Below are positions 17,794 to 26,079 of a stretch of 64,000 nt of DNA, one piece after another. How positions within the stretch are numbered: position 1 is the first letter of the stretch; each line of letters starts with the position of its first letter. The notes below the pieces were generated by a model that made no database searches, had not been told where the DNA came from, and worked only from the letters and a program-made list of their open reading frames with translations. This DNA is from Candidatus Zhuqueibacterota bacterium (GTDB lineage Bacteria > Zhuqueibacterota > Zhuqueibacteria > Oceanimicrobiales > Oceanimicrobiaceae): the NCBI GenBank assembly GCA_029261995.1, contig JAJDAF010000039.1:248001-312000 (forward strand), read 5' to 3'. The translations under genes were made by a program, and so were the position numbers.

Positions 17794-18417
17794 CTAGTTG
17801 CTAAACTCGGCTGCTTCGCCGGCACTTACTGATTTTTTTATCTCGACTATTGCGTCCGCGATGACGGCATTCAAACTCTCGCTGATTGCGCGAACCACTT
17901 CCACCGGCTCTTTACGAGTCGATTGAGTTTTATGTGACAACTCGGCCTGCCAAATCACCTCTTCTGTCGCACGCTCATGGAGCTGGAATTCGACCGACAC
18001 AAGTCCAAACCAGTGGTCTCCTTCATCCCACTCCTCGAACGCTTGTAAGTTTCCCCGCAAAATATAGTCAATCTGGCCAGACGCCGGAAACTTGACCACC
18101 CTGCCGAACAGTCGCGAGGTTTGCAGATGTCTGAGAATGCGCTCACCGACCAGTTTCTTCGGAGGAGCGACCCAACGTCTGTAATGATAGAACTGAGCCT
18201 CATATGGCGAGTTGCGGTAAACGATCTTGTCAGTTTCGTACAAGACATCTGAACTGAATTGGGCTACTGCCAGTGTCTTTTCAAGGTGATGGCCATTACC
18301 CGTTGCCTTGTCCAGGTCATAATCCACGCGGTAATAGTACGTGGGTGGAATCCCACCGCAACTGACCAAGGTCAGGAACACAAGACAACTAAAGGCAAAT
18401 TTTAACACGATGTTCAT
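17794..18417 (-). CDS. ABC-transport auxiliary lipoprotein
   Basis: After a hydrophobic signal segment the sequence reads TLVSCGGIPPTYYYRVDYD, giving a good lipobox with Cys at about residue 20 and the Y-rich start typical of the ABC-type transport auxiliary lipoprotein family (PqiC/YmbA-like). Later segments such as RWVAPPKKLVGERILRHLQ also match that family, whose members are periplasmic or outer-membrane partners of MCE transporters. ATG 18417 is chosen over the adjacent TTG 18418-18420. It lies 27 bp after the MCE gene and completes an Mla/Pqi-like set with permease, ATPase and MCE protein. It probably helps lipids cross the periplasm. Confidence 0.82.
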   Translation of the reverse strand: MNIVLKFAFSCLVFLTLVSCGGIPPTYYYRVDYDLDKATGNGHHLEKTLAVAQFSSDVLYETDKIVYRNSPYEAQFYHYRRWVAPPKKLVGERILRHLQTSRLFGRVVKFPASGQIDYILRGNLQAFEEWDEGDHWFGLVSVEFQLHERATEEVIWQAELSHKTQSTRKEPVEVVRAISESLNAVIADAIVEIKKSVSAGEAAEFSN

Positions 18418-18444
18418 CAAATGGGTCCCAGGTTATATCCATAA

Positions 18445-19347
18445 CTACGGAAGTTTTCTTTCTGGCGGCGCAGCTTTGCGCACAAGCAACCAGGGTCGTT
18501 CCTTCACGATCCTGGTGAACTCTTCAAGGTTTTGGGATGCATACTGAAAGTTTTCCATGATGTCAATCATACTGCCACCGTTGGCGGCAATGGACGACTC
18601 CAACTGAGTCAGAGACGCCCGAATATCTGAGATCAACTCGCTGGTCTCTTTCGTGGTTGTCTCCAGGTTGGCGAACGTTTCGTTGAAATTGTCTTTGTTC
18701 TGAGCCATGAGTTCGTTCAAGCCCGCACTCGCCTGCGCCATGCTATTCGTAAGCTGATCCAGATTTTCGACCAACTCCACCAACCGCGAGCCGCCGTCCG
18801 TCACCAGCCGGTCCATACTCTTGACCGCCGACGCGATGTTGTTTCGGTTCTCCTCGTCGAATATGCCGCTCAAGCGTTCGATGAGCACCTGCAACTTCTG
18901 ATTCATTTCTGTGAACGGCTGGGCCATTTGCGAGAAGTTCAGCACTTCCTTACTCTGCAAAGCGCCGCCATTGGGCAATCGCGGTGCATCCAATGTACCC
19001 GGTGAAATCTCAATATGGGTTTCGGACATGATACCGATTGTCGTCACATAGGCAACCGAATTTACTTTGACGGGAGTCTGGTCATTGACGCTCAACTTGA
19101 GGAGGATCAGTGGACCACTCTGCGGGGTCGCAGGCAGGGTCACACCCGTTACGACTCCCACATCCATCCCGCCAAATTTGACCAGCGAACCTTCAACGAT
19201 ACCAGGTACCTGTTTCAGGGAAGTTTGGTATTCATGGGTGTTATCGTCCCAGTTTACGCCAAAGATCACAATGAGAAAAATAAGAAACAAGCCAAAGCCA
19301 ACAATCAGGATACCGCCAACCTTGATCTCGTTTGAACTGTACTCCAT
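18445..19347 (-). CDS. MCE-domain substrate-binding protein (MlaD-like)
   Basis: This 300-residue protein has one N-terminal transmembrane helix (residues 10-29) followed by a single MCE domain (about 38-115: GIVEGSLVKFGGMDVGVVTGV, split from a longer match). The rest is a long alpha-helical, coiled-coil region, rich in Asn, Gln, Glu and Thr, ending near residue 285. MlaD proteins form a hexameric ring that passes phospholipids between the membrane-bound ABC complex and the outer membrane. The long helical tail recalls MCE proteins that form tunnels or needles rather than the short E. coli MlaD. It is followed by the auxiliary lipoprotein gene and preceded by the ATPase gene. Confidence 0.92.
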   Translation of the reverse strand: MEYSSNEIKVGGILIVGFGLFLIFLIVIFGVNWDDNTHEYQTSLKQVPGIVEGSLVKFGGMDVGVVTGVTLPATPQSGPLILLKLSVNDQTPVKVNSVAYVTTIGIMSETHIEISPGTLDAPRLPNGGALQSKEVLNFSQMAQPFTEMNQKLQVLIERLSGIFDEENRNNIASAVKSMDRLVTDGGSRLVELVENLDQLTNSMAQASAGLNELMAQNKDNFNETFANLETTTKETSELISDIRASLTQLESSIAANGGSMIDIMENFQYASQNLEEFTRIVKERPWLLVRKAAPPERKLP

Positions 19348-19365
19348 GTGTCCTAATCTCCACAG

Positions 19366-20160
19366 CTAGTTGACGCCGCCCGTCAGGGACAGCACGTAGC
19401 GCTCTCTATCGATCTCCTCGTCATCCGGCTCGCGGTTGAAGAATTGCCTGATGACTGGATTGTCCATTTCCTTGAGTTCGTCAGGCGTCCCGATGGCCAA
19501 AATCTTGCCGTCGTGCATCATGGCAATGCGGTCGGCAATAATTTCAACGGACGCCATTTCATGGGTCACGGTAACGATTGTCATCTTGTACGCTTTTTTC
19601 AATTGGACGATCAACTGGTCAAGCCCGGCCGCAACTACGGGATCGAGCCCGGCCGAGGGCTCGTCACAGAAGAGAATTTCAGGATCCATGGTCAGGGCTC
19701 GCGCCAAGCCTGCGCGTTTCTTCATCCCGCCCGACAGTTGCGCCGGTCTAAATTGTTCAAAACCTGACAACCCGACCATGCCAAGCTTCATGTTGGTCAT
19801 GATCCGAATCGTGCTCTCTTCCAGCGCCGTGTGTTCGCGCAACGCGAGCGCCACATTGTCGCCGACCGTCATTGAGTTGAACAGGGCTGCCGACTGAAAC
19901 AGCATGCCAATTTTCTTCAGAACCTCTGTTTTTTCGTCATCGTCCGCACCGGTGATGTCAACGCCTTTGATAAGAATCTCGCCAGAAGTCGGTTTCATCA
20001 AGCCGATGATGTGTCTGAGCAGCGTACTTTTGCCACAGCCCGACTTGCCAAGAATCACGAGAGACTCGCCTTTATGGATATCAAGATCGACGCCGTTCAG
20101 CACGGTTCGGTTGCCGTACTGAACCACAAGGTCTCTCACCTGTACGATTATTTCTGCCAT
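19366..20160 (-). CDS. MlaF-like ABC transporter ATPase
   Basis: From the ATG at 20160 the protein is 264 residues, starting MAEIIVQVRDLVVQYG. Walker A is GKSGCGKST, the ABC signature is LSGGMKKRAGLARAL, and Walker B is ILFCDEPSAGLDPV; the LDPVVAAGLDQLI stretch is typical of MlaF. The open frame extends upstream to 20208, but that would overlap the permease by 47 bp. The 20160 ATG sits 1 nt after the permease stop and removes a 16-residue extension absent from the family. It powers phospholipid movement through the MlaE permease in the inner membrane. MlaF is regulated by the STAS protein MlaB in E. coli; a STAS gene is two genes upstream here. Confidence 0.95.
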   Translation of the reverse strand: MAEIIVQVRDLVVQYGNRTVLNGVDLDIHKGESLVILGKSGCGKSTLLRHIIGLMKPTSGEILIKGVDITGADDDEKTEVLKKIGMLFQSAALFNSMTVGDNVALALREHTALEESTIRIMTNMKLGMVGLSGFEQFRPAQLSGGMKKRAGLARALTMDPEILFCDEPSAGLDPVVAAGLDQLIVQLKKAYKMTIVTVTHEMASVEIIADRIAMMHDGKILAIGTPDELKEMDNPVIRQFFNREPDDEEIDRERYVLSLTGGVN

Positions 20161-20161
20161 G

Positions 20162-20965
20162 TCAGAGAGCGGAATAAAAGATAGCTGTAAAAAATACGTC
20201 GGCGGCAATTATCAAAAACATCGATGCGACCACAGACCGGGTGGTAGACTTGCCGACACCTTCTGCCCCACCCTCGACGTTGAAGCCCTCATAGCATCCG
20301 ATTTTGGCGATGATCAAAGCGAAGAAAGCGCTCTTGATCAAACCACTTATCAAGTCTTTGAAGGTCAAAGCGTCCACCGTCTGGTTGATGTACCGTACAC
20401 TGGTCAGGTCGAGCGTAAGCATTGAAATCGTGTACCCGCCCAAAATTCCCAGAAAATCTGCAATCACAGTGAGCGTTGGCAGCATGACCAACATGGCCAA
20501 CGTCTTGGGAACCACCAAAAATTTCACTGGATTGAAGCCCATGGTTTTCAGGGCATCAATTTCCTCAGCGACTTTCATGGTTCCGATCTCGGCAGTGATG
20601 GCGGAGCCGCTGCGGCCGGTGATCACAATCGCGGTCAGGAGCGGGGCCAATTCTCTTGTAATGGACACGGCCACCAGGTTGGCGGTGTAGATGGTGGCGC
20701 CAAATTGCTGCAATTGGTAAGCGGACTGCATCGCGATAATCAATCCCACGAAAAAAGAGATGAGAGTGACAATCGGGATGGATTCATATCCTATCCGGAC
20801 GCCCTGCTCAATAGTGCTTTGCCATCGCAGCCCCTTTCCCTTGAGCGGAGCCACGAAAATCCAGTAAAATGTCCGGTTCCCAAGGTGGACGATTCTGCCA
20901 AGATGGGCCAGAAATATGAGCACATTGCGCCCGACGCTTCCAAAAATTTTGAAGACAAACTCCAT
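20162..20965 (-). CDS. MlaE-like ABC transporter permease
   Basis: This 267-residue inner-membrane protein has about five hydrophobic helices and the conserved MlaE core: FFVGLIIAMQSAYQLQQFG, then SITRELAPLLTAIVITGRSGSA and GTMKVAEEIDALKTMGF. Two copies pair with two MlaF subunits and carry the MCE ring. Family members trade phospholipids between inner and outer membranes; the direction is not readable from sequence. It is separated by 5 bp from the STAS gene upstream and 1 bp from the ATPase gene downstream. Confidence 0.95.
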   Translation of the reverse strand: MEFVFKIFGSVGRNVLIFLAHLGRIVHLGNRTFYWIFVAPLKGKGLRWQSTIEQGVRIGYESIPIVTLISFFVGLIIAMQSAYQLQQFGATIYTANLVAVSITRELAPLLTAIVITGRSGSAITAEIGTMKVAEEIDALKTMGFNPVKFLVVPKTLAMLVMLPTLTVIADFLGILGGYTISMLTLDLTSVRYINQTVDALTFKDLISGLIKSAFFALIIAKIGCYEGFNVEGGAEGVGKSTTRSVVASMFLIIAADVFFTAIFYSAL

Positions 20966-20970
20966 ATCTG

Positions 20971-21306
20971 CTACAGCTCTTTTTTCGCCGCTTTGACGTC
21001 AGAGTAGATGTCAAACACTTTGTCGAGCCGACTAAGTTCGAAGACATCTTTGACCGCATCCCGCAAGTTCGCGAGCATGAGTCTGCCTTTGTATTTGCCG
21101 ACTTGCTGCAATGCCTCCACCAGCGTTGCAACACCGGAACTGTCCATGTACTTGACATTCAGCAAGTCTACGATTATGGCCTTTTCCTTGGCCCCGGTCA
21201 GTTCCATCAGTTTTGTACGCAGCTCCGGCGAGGAGTACAAATCAACTTCACCATCAATTTGTACAATTGAGCAGGTCTGATCTCTTGTCACTTCAACTGC
21301 TAGCAT
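20971..21306 (-). CDS. STAS-domain protein, MlaB or RsbV type
   Basis: This single STAS domain (111 residues) has the classical VKYMDSSGVATLVEAL segment, where the second Ser of DSSG (Ser57) is the phosphorylation site in RsbV/SpoIIAA. Its start overlaps the end of the RsbW-like kinase gene by 14 bp and its stop is 5 bp before mlaE. It can be read in two ways: an RsbV-like antagonist controlled by the phosphatase and kinase encoded upstream, or the MlaB subunit that binds MlaF. Both could be true, which would put lipid transport under a partner switch. The sequence supports the fold and the acceptor Ser; the double role is inference. Confidence 0.9.
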   Translation of the reverse strand: MLAVEVTRDQTCSIVQIDGEVDLYSSPELRTKLMELTGAKEKAIIVDLLNVKYMDSSGVATLVEALQQVGKYKGRLMLANLRDAVKDVFELSRLDKVFDIYSDVKAAKKEL

Positions 21307-21727
21307 TCATCTGCCTCGTCTTTCCGGGTAAGTATTTGGTCATGGTTAGTTGGTTTCCCACGTCCAGGGAATTGTCATACTGTACGATATCCATTGTGGT
21401 CTTGATTAGATGCACACCAAGTCCACCAGGTCGGATGTCGTCTAGGTTGCGCGGCTTAATGGTTTTCGGGTCGACTTTCTTACCAAAATCACGCAGTATG
21501 ATCTGCAAACGGTCGTCCATGATGTCGATGCTAACTACGATAAGCTGTTGATTGTCGCCGTTGTAGGTGTGCTTGATGACATTTGAAATCGCCTCATCTA
21601 CGGCGATGGTCACTGCGTTGCACTCTTCATCCGAGAGGCGGCAGATCTCCCCGACATGCGAAATGCTGCTCCGGACGACCTTTAGAAATCTAGGGTCGCT
21701 CGGCAGCTTTATCTCAATTTGGTTCAC
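21293..21727 (-). CDS. RsbW-like anti-sigma/Ser-kinase ATPase
   Basis: This 144-residue HATPase_c protein shows the N-box DEAISNVIKHTY, G1 LRDFGKKVDP and G2 PGGLGVHLIKTTMD. These are the hallmarks of the RsbW/SpoIIAB family of serine kinases, which phosphorylate STAS antagonists and may bind a sigma factor. The gene overlaps the STAS gene and lies 49 bp downstream of the RsbU-like phosphatase gene, making a complete switch module. No sigma-B-type sigma factor is encoded in this window, so its output may be the adjacent STAS protein and the Mla-type transporter, or a sigma factor elsewhere. Confidence 0.92.
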   Translation of the reverse strand: MNQIEIKLPSDPRFLKVVRSSISHVGEICRLSDEECNAVTIAVDEAISNVIKHTYNGDNQQLIVVSIDIMDDRLQIILRDFGKKVDPKTIKPRNLDDIRPGGLGVHLIKTTMDIVQYDNSLDVGNQLTMTKYLPGKTRQMNASS

Positions 21728-21776
21728 GTCTCGAACCTCCTAGTCCCTGCTGTCATGCCGGCACCGGCATCATTAT

Positions 21777-23117
21777 TCAAATCTCCTGATTCCATTTCAG
21801 GGCCAGGATTGTCAAATCATCGTGCTGGGCCATATCCAGAGAAAATGATTGGACGTCGGCCAAAAGCTCTTCGACCAGTTGCTCCGCACCACCGGTCGAA
21901 CGCGTGAGTACGTCGATCGTGCGTTCTAAAGAATAGGCTTTGCCGTCTTTGTTTTTTGCCTCGACGATTCCATCGGTAATGCAGACGATGCAGTCACCAC
22001 GATTCAGACGGACAGAATCAGATTTGAACGCCAGGTCGGGTGCGATCCCCAACGGAATGCTCTTTCCGCCAGTCAACTGTTCGATGCTGTTGTCGGCAGC
22101 GTTGATGCGAATAAAGGGCAAGTGCCCGGCATTGGCGAACGTGAAAATGCCAGTCTCACGGTCCAGGATTCCATACTGAAACGTCACGAACATGCCCCGC
22201 CGGCTGCGTTCGACCAGCAGCGAGTTGAGCTGCGTAAGGACATTCGCAGGTTCGCTGTGTTTCTGCGTAAAAGTCCGAAGATCGCTGACCAGACGAGCCA
22301 TGTACAGCGCTGCCGGCACGCCTTTCCCGGTCACATCGCCGACGGCGATACCGATGGCCCCGCTGTCAAAATTCACGAAATCAAAAAAATCGCCACCCAC
22401 AGACGCGGCAGGCAAGCTCTTGGCGAAAACAGAAAACTCCTGCCCTGCTGAAGGAAAGGCCTGCGGCATGAAACTCTGCTGAATAAAGCGGGCTGACTCA
22501 AGTTCTTTCTGCAAGCGCTGGCGCTCAACCTCCGACTTATGCATGCGCGCATTCTCGATGGTCATGGCGACTTGTCGGCAGAAGGTGGAAAACAGCGCCA
22601 GATCTTCTTCAACAAAAGCATGACCATCTGCGCGATTGATGACCTCGGCGACCCCAATGACCTTGTCTTTCACGATGAGTGGGGCTGCCAGAATTGATTG
22701 TGTAATAAATCCGGTAGAATCGTCCGACTTCGAAGAAAAGCGTGGGTCAACGGAGACGTCAGGAATGATTTCAGCCTCGCCATGCTTTGCCACCCATCCG
22801 GCAATGCCTTCGCCCAGTTCCAACTGTATCCTTTTGACCTCCTGTCCAACCTCGCCCAGCGCGACCTCACACTCCAGCATTCCGGTGTCATCGTTAAGCA
22901 ACATTACGGAACTCGCCTCCGCCTTCATAACACTCTGGGCCTTCTCCATCACCAATGCAACCAGTTCATCCAACTCAAGCGCGGAGTTGATAATAATGCT
23001 GATTTCAATGAGGCTTGAAAGGTCCGCAACCTTGGCGCGCAAGTGAGCAAGCTCTTCCTGAGCACGGCGGGAATCTGTCGCATCTCTGCCGTCCGACACT
23101 TGCTTATTTTCTCGCAT
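21777..23117 (-). CDS. RsbU-like GAF/PP2C (SpoIIE-type) phosphatase
   Basis: This 446-residue cytoplasmic protein has an N-terminal coiled coil (about 15-35), a GAF sensor domain (about 35-190) and a SpoIIE-type PP2C domain. The metal-binding segments of the PP2C domain are SVGGDFFDFV, IAVGDVTGKGVPAAL, ITDGIVEA and QHDDLTILAL. It should dephosphorylate STAS antagonists, here most likely the protein at 20971-21306, when the GAF domain senses its signal (unknown). A linker between the domains carries RQRLQKELESARFIQQSFMP, the typical signalling helix. It is the first gene of a long minus-strand operon and has its own promoter at 23163-23191. Confidence 0.95.
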   Translation of the reverse strand: MRENKQVSDGRDATDSRRAQEELAHLRAKVADLSSLIEISIIINSALELDELVALVMEKAQSVMKAEASSVMLLNDDTGMLECEVALGEVGQEVKRIQLELGEGIAGWVAKHGEAEIIPDVSVDPRFSSKSDDSTGFITQSILAAPLIVKDKVIGVAEVINRADGHAFVEEDLALFSTFCRQVAMTIENARMHKSEVERQRLQKELESARFIQQSFMPQAFPSAGQEFSVFAKSLPAASVGGDFFDFVNFDSGAIGIAVGDVTGKGVPAALYMARLVSDLRTFTQKHSEPANVLTQLNSLLVERSRRGMFVTFQYGILDRETGIFTFANAGHLPFIRINAADNSIEQLTGGKSIPLGIAPDLAFKSDSVRLNRGDCIVCITDGIVEAKNKDGKAYSLERTIDVLTRSTGGAEQLVEELLADVQSFSLDMAQHDDLTILALKWNQEI

Positions 23118-23162
23118 AAATGATTGAGTTGCAAAAGTTTTGCCAGGCTTGATACATCACTC

Positions 23163-23191
23163 AAGATAGAATAATGGCCGTAGAAATGCAA
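23163..23191 (-). promoter_or_regulatory. Sigma-70-type promoter of the RsbU/Mla operon
   Basis: Read on the minus strand: TTGCAT (23186-23191), exactly 17 nt, then TATCTT (23163-23168), 45 bp upstream of the RsbU-like start. The sequence matches the housekeeping consensus, which suggests basal expression of the switch and the lipid transporter. Confidence 0.6.
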
Positions 23192-23236
23192 GAAAAAAAG
23201 CGCCACGTTTAAATTACTAATTCTAAATAAATAGGT

Positions 23237-23263
23237 GAGTTAGGCAGAGTTTTTACCTAACTC
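23237..23263. promoter_or_regulatory. Inverted repeat GAGTTAGG/CCTAACTC
   Basis: Perfect 8-base arms at 23237-23244 and 23256-23263 with an 11-nt spacer, in the 386-bp divergent region between the RsbU operon and the first kinase gene. It could be an operator or a hairpin. The rest of this gap holds the promoters and the palindrome listed separately. Confidence 0.4.
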
Positions 23264-23273
23264 GATGGCAAGA

Positions 23274-23292
23274 GTGTCCGATAGTCGGACAC
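23274..23292. promoter_or_regulatory. Palindrome GTGTCCGA-TAG-TCGGACAC, possible activator site
   Basis: Two perfect 8-base arms are separated by TAG. The centre of the site is about 118 bp upstream of the -24 box of the sigma-54 promoter at 23400, the usual position of an enhancer for NtrC-like activators. TGTC-N-GACA dyads of this type are common binding sites of such regulators. Which protein binds is unknown; the two activators in the window are candidates. Confidence 0.5.
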
Positions 23293-23399
23293 CTGATTCA
23301 AAAAGACACATCCGATCCATCCGAACTTCATGGAATAATCTAGAAGCAACTGATTGTAAATGCAGAAACATAAGGCTCCCCAACCTTCTACCCGGCAGA

Positions 23400-23415
23400 T
23401 GGCATATAAATTGCT
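23400..23415 (+). promoter_or_regulatory. Sigma-54 promoter of the first signalling cassette
   Basis: TGGCAT (23400-23405), five bases, TTGCT (23411-23415): GG and GC dinucleotides are separated by exactly 10 nt, and the flanking bases agree with the consensus TGGCAY-N5-TTGCW. Transcription would start near 23426, about 78 nt upstream of the kinase start codon. Confidence 0.65.
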
Positions 23416-23503
23416 CACGGTCACACAAATTAACCCGTTTTTACACTTGTAACATGGACTTTACATTGAACGAGGAATATTTTCCAGAGGAATCTACATC
23501 CAC

Positions 23504-26071
23504 ATGACGCCTGACATCAATCGGTCGCTCGACGACAAATACCAGATCATACGCGAGATAAAAAAAGGCGGGTTCGGGATTGTCTACTATGGCGTGGACA
23601 AGAAGCTCAGCAAGCCGGTGGCGATCAAGGAAATTGCGCCAAGTTTGCTCGACGACCCAAAGTATCTCGACATGTTTCAGGAAGAGGCGCTCAACATCGC
23701 GAAGTTGAGCCACAACAACATCGTCCATATTTACGAGCTTAAGAAGACTTCCGATCGCCATCTGTTTATCATTATGGAGTACATTGATGGCATCGACATG
23801 GAAAAAGTCATTCGCCACGCCAGCAAGATCGGCAAGCCTATCCCGCATCATCTGGCGGTCTACGTCATTTCAGAAATCTGCATGGCGTTGGAATACGCCC
23901 ACCAAAGACGTGACGCCTTTACCAACAGACCGTTGAACCTGGTTCATCAGGACATCTCGCCTTCAAACATCATGATCTCGCGCTATGGTGTGGTCAAGCT
24001 CATCGATTTCGGCATTGCCACGGTGCGACGTCACCGCAAAGAGAAAAAGGACAGCAAGCTGCGTGGCAAAATACCCTACATGGCGCCGGAACAGTTGATC
24101 ATGGGCAATCACGCAGACCACCGCTCCGACATTTTCTCCCTTGGGTTGGTGCTCTATGAGTGCGTCAGCGGTGAACGGCTTTTCTCGACGCAAGAGGAGG
24201 TTATTGGTGCGGGTAAGAACCCGAAGTGGTTTAAGAAAGCCTTGAAAGGCAAACGAATCCCGACACCATTGGTGAAGATTCTTCTGAAATCATTGGAGAT
24301 CGACCTCAGCAAGCGCTACCAGAGCGCAAATCACATGTACATCGATTTGCTACAGTATCTCATATCCTGCAATGAGACCGGCGAATTGATGGATGACCTG
24401 GCCGCCTTTCTATCTGACCAATTCCCGCCTGCGACGCCGGGCACGACACCAACAGGCTACCAATACGGGCCGGCGCGCCCGCAAACGGATTCGAACTTCC
24501 ACACGCCAGGACCGCGCCAAACATCACAGAATTGGACGCCGGCGCCGGCCTACCAGGCGCACTCAAAACCCGTTGCGCCGAGGGCAGTTCCACGACCACC
24601 GCAAGACGAACGACTCGACCAGCATCAGAAATTCCCCACCAACTTCGCAACCATGGAATTTGAGCAGGACGGCGAGGAGGATCTGAAAACGGTCATCGAT
24701 GTGCTACGGGTGTCGGCGCGCAACAACAAAAAGAGAATCGCCGGAGCGTTTATTGCGTTGTTGCTGACCTTTGCAACCCTTGGCGCCTTCGACACGGCTA
24801 ACGGCTGGACCAGTGCGGGCGTGTGGATGTACGATTTTCTCTTTCCACCTGTCATCGAAATCGCGACCGTACCGAAAAATGCCCTTGTGCAGATAGATGG
24901 CAAAGAAATCGCAGGCCGCGCCCCGGTCTCGATAGACGAAATATCACCGGGCGTACATAAGCTGGAACTGGCCCTGGACGGCTACAAACCCATTGTAAAG
25001 TCACTGTTTGTGCCCAGAGACGGCGACGTCCGAATTCAGGGAGAAACAAGCGCAGCAAATCAGCGCACGTACCTGTTCCGCTTCAACACGGAGGTGGAAA
25101 TCAATTCAGAACCAACGGGTGCAGGTGTCCTGGTAAATGGCATTCGGCTCAACCAGAAGACGCCATGCAAAATTGCCTGGGAAATCGGCAAGCCATTGAA
25201 CATCGAGTTGCAGCAAAATGGCTTCGAAAAACTGTCCAATTACTCTCTGGACACAGAATCAGGCTTTGACAACGTCGATGACCGCAGATTGTGGAAGTTG
25301 AATGTATATAATGATACTTATGTAAGCTATGCCGTTACCGGAATTTTCAGAAAAAGAGTTCACGTCGAGTCTGTGCCCACGGGTGCAGAGATTTTTGACA
25401 AGGCCAAGAACCAATTGATCGGAATCTCGGGCAGTAGTGGCGGGATTTTGTTGCCAGTCGGCCGGCACGAGTTGGAGTTCAGAAAGAAGAACTTTATCAG
25501 TCGAACCCGAACATTGCAGGTCGATGAGGCCTCTGATGGTCGGCTTCAGGTCGTGCTCTCTCGCATGGTCCGGCTTTCAGCCCGTGATGGAACTGCAAAT
25601 AACCTGGGGGATATTGCTGCAACACTAATCAGCGTTCGGAATACAAGAGGAGAGTTGGTCCGCAACCGTCGCCAAACGCCAATCGATCTTGCCTTGCCGG
25701 CAACGCAGCTAACGGCTGTGTTTTCCAAGCCGGGATACGAGCGTAGGCAAATCGCCATTAAGGCAAGCGAACGAACGGTCGTGGTTGAACTGCAGCCGCT
25801 ACGCACCACGTTTGAAGTCGCTGTCCTGGATGCATTGACAGAGCAGCCGATCATTGGCGCGGAACTCTTCTATTTGTCCGCAAATGGATCCGGGACTCAA
25901 GAAACGGCCCTGGGCCGAACCGACATCACCGGCGTGAGAACAGGAAGCCTGCCTCCGGGCAGCTACACTTTCACAGCGAGATGGCCCGGTTACAACGCAC
26001 TCACCCGGCAAGTCCAGGTGCGGGCGGGACAGCCACTGAACCTGATTTTTGAGATTTTTCCATCAAACTAG
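23504..26071 (+). CDS. Transmembrane Ser/Thr kinase with external PEGA domains (cassette A)
   Basis: This 855-residue protein has a kinase domain at residues 13-285: G-loop IKKGGFGIVYYG, Lys42 (VAIK), catalytic Asp150 in VHQDISPSN (HQD instead of HRD) and Asp168 in LIDFGIA, so it should be active. A proline-rich linker leads to a membrane helix near residues 412-430. The exterior part holds about three PEGA-type domains (for example IEIATVPKNALVQIDGKE) and a C-terminal carboxypeptidase-regulatory-like beta domain (GSLPPGSYTFTARWPGY). The start is set by AGAGGAA 11 nt upstream. It probably senses an envelope or wall signal and phosphorylates Thr/Ser on partners read by the next gene product. 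Its paralog is at 45342-47900. Confidence 0.92.
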   Translation: MTPDINRSLDDKYQIIREIKKGGFGIVYYGVDKKLSKPVAIKEIAPSLLDDPKYLDMFQEEALNIAKLSHNNIVHIYELKKTSDRHLFIIMEYIDGIDMEKVIRHASKIGKPIPHHLAVYVISEICMALEYAHQRRDAFTNRPLNLVHQDISPSNIMISRYGVVKLIDFGIATVRRHRKEKKDSKLRGKIPYMAPEQLIMGNHADHRSDIFSLGLVLYECVSGERLFSTQEEVIGAGKNPKWFKKALKGKRIPTPLVKILLKSLEIDLSKRYQSANHMYIDLLQYLISCNETGELMDDLAAFLSDQFPPATPGTTPTGYQYGPARPQTDSNFHTPGPRQTSQNWTPAPAYQAHSKPVAPRAVPRPPQDERLDQHQKFPTNFATMEFEQDGEEDLKTVIDVLRVSARNNKKRIAGAFIALLLTFATLGAFDTANGWTSAGVWMYDFLFPPVIEIATVPKNALVQIDGKEIAGRAPVSIDEISPGVHKLELALDGYKPIVKSLFVPRDGDVRIQGETSAANQRTYLFRFNTEVEINSEPTGAGVLVNGIRLNQKTPCKIAWEIGKPLNIELQQNGFEKLSNYSLDTESGFDNVDDRRLWKLNVYNDTYVSYAVTGIFRKRVHVESVPTGAEIFDKAKNQLIGISGSSGGILLPVGRHELEFRKKNFISRTRTLQVDEASDGRLQVVLSRMVRLSARDGTANNLGDIAATLISVRNTRGELVRNRRQTPIDLALPATQLTAVFSKPGYERRQIAIKASERTVVVELQPLRTTFEVAVLDALTEQPIIGAELFYLSANGSGTQETALGRTDITGVRTGSLPPGSYTFTARWPGYNALTRQVQVRAGQPLNLIFEIFPSN

Positions 26072-26079
26072 GCGGAGCA

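Noticed and set aside
23454-23507. A 17-codon frame (MDFTLNEEYFPEESTST) whose stop overlaps the kinase start as ATGA
   Set aside because: It has no visible ribosome-binding site and no similarity I recognise; translational coupling is possible but the kinase has its own AGAGGAA site.
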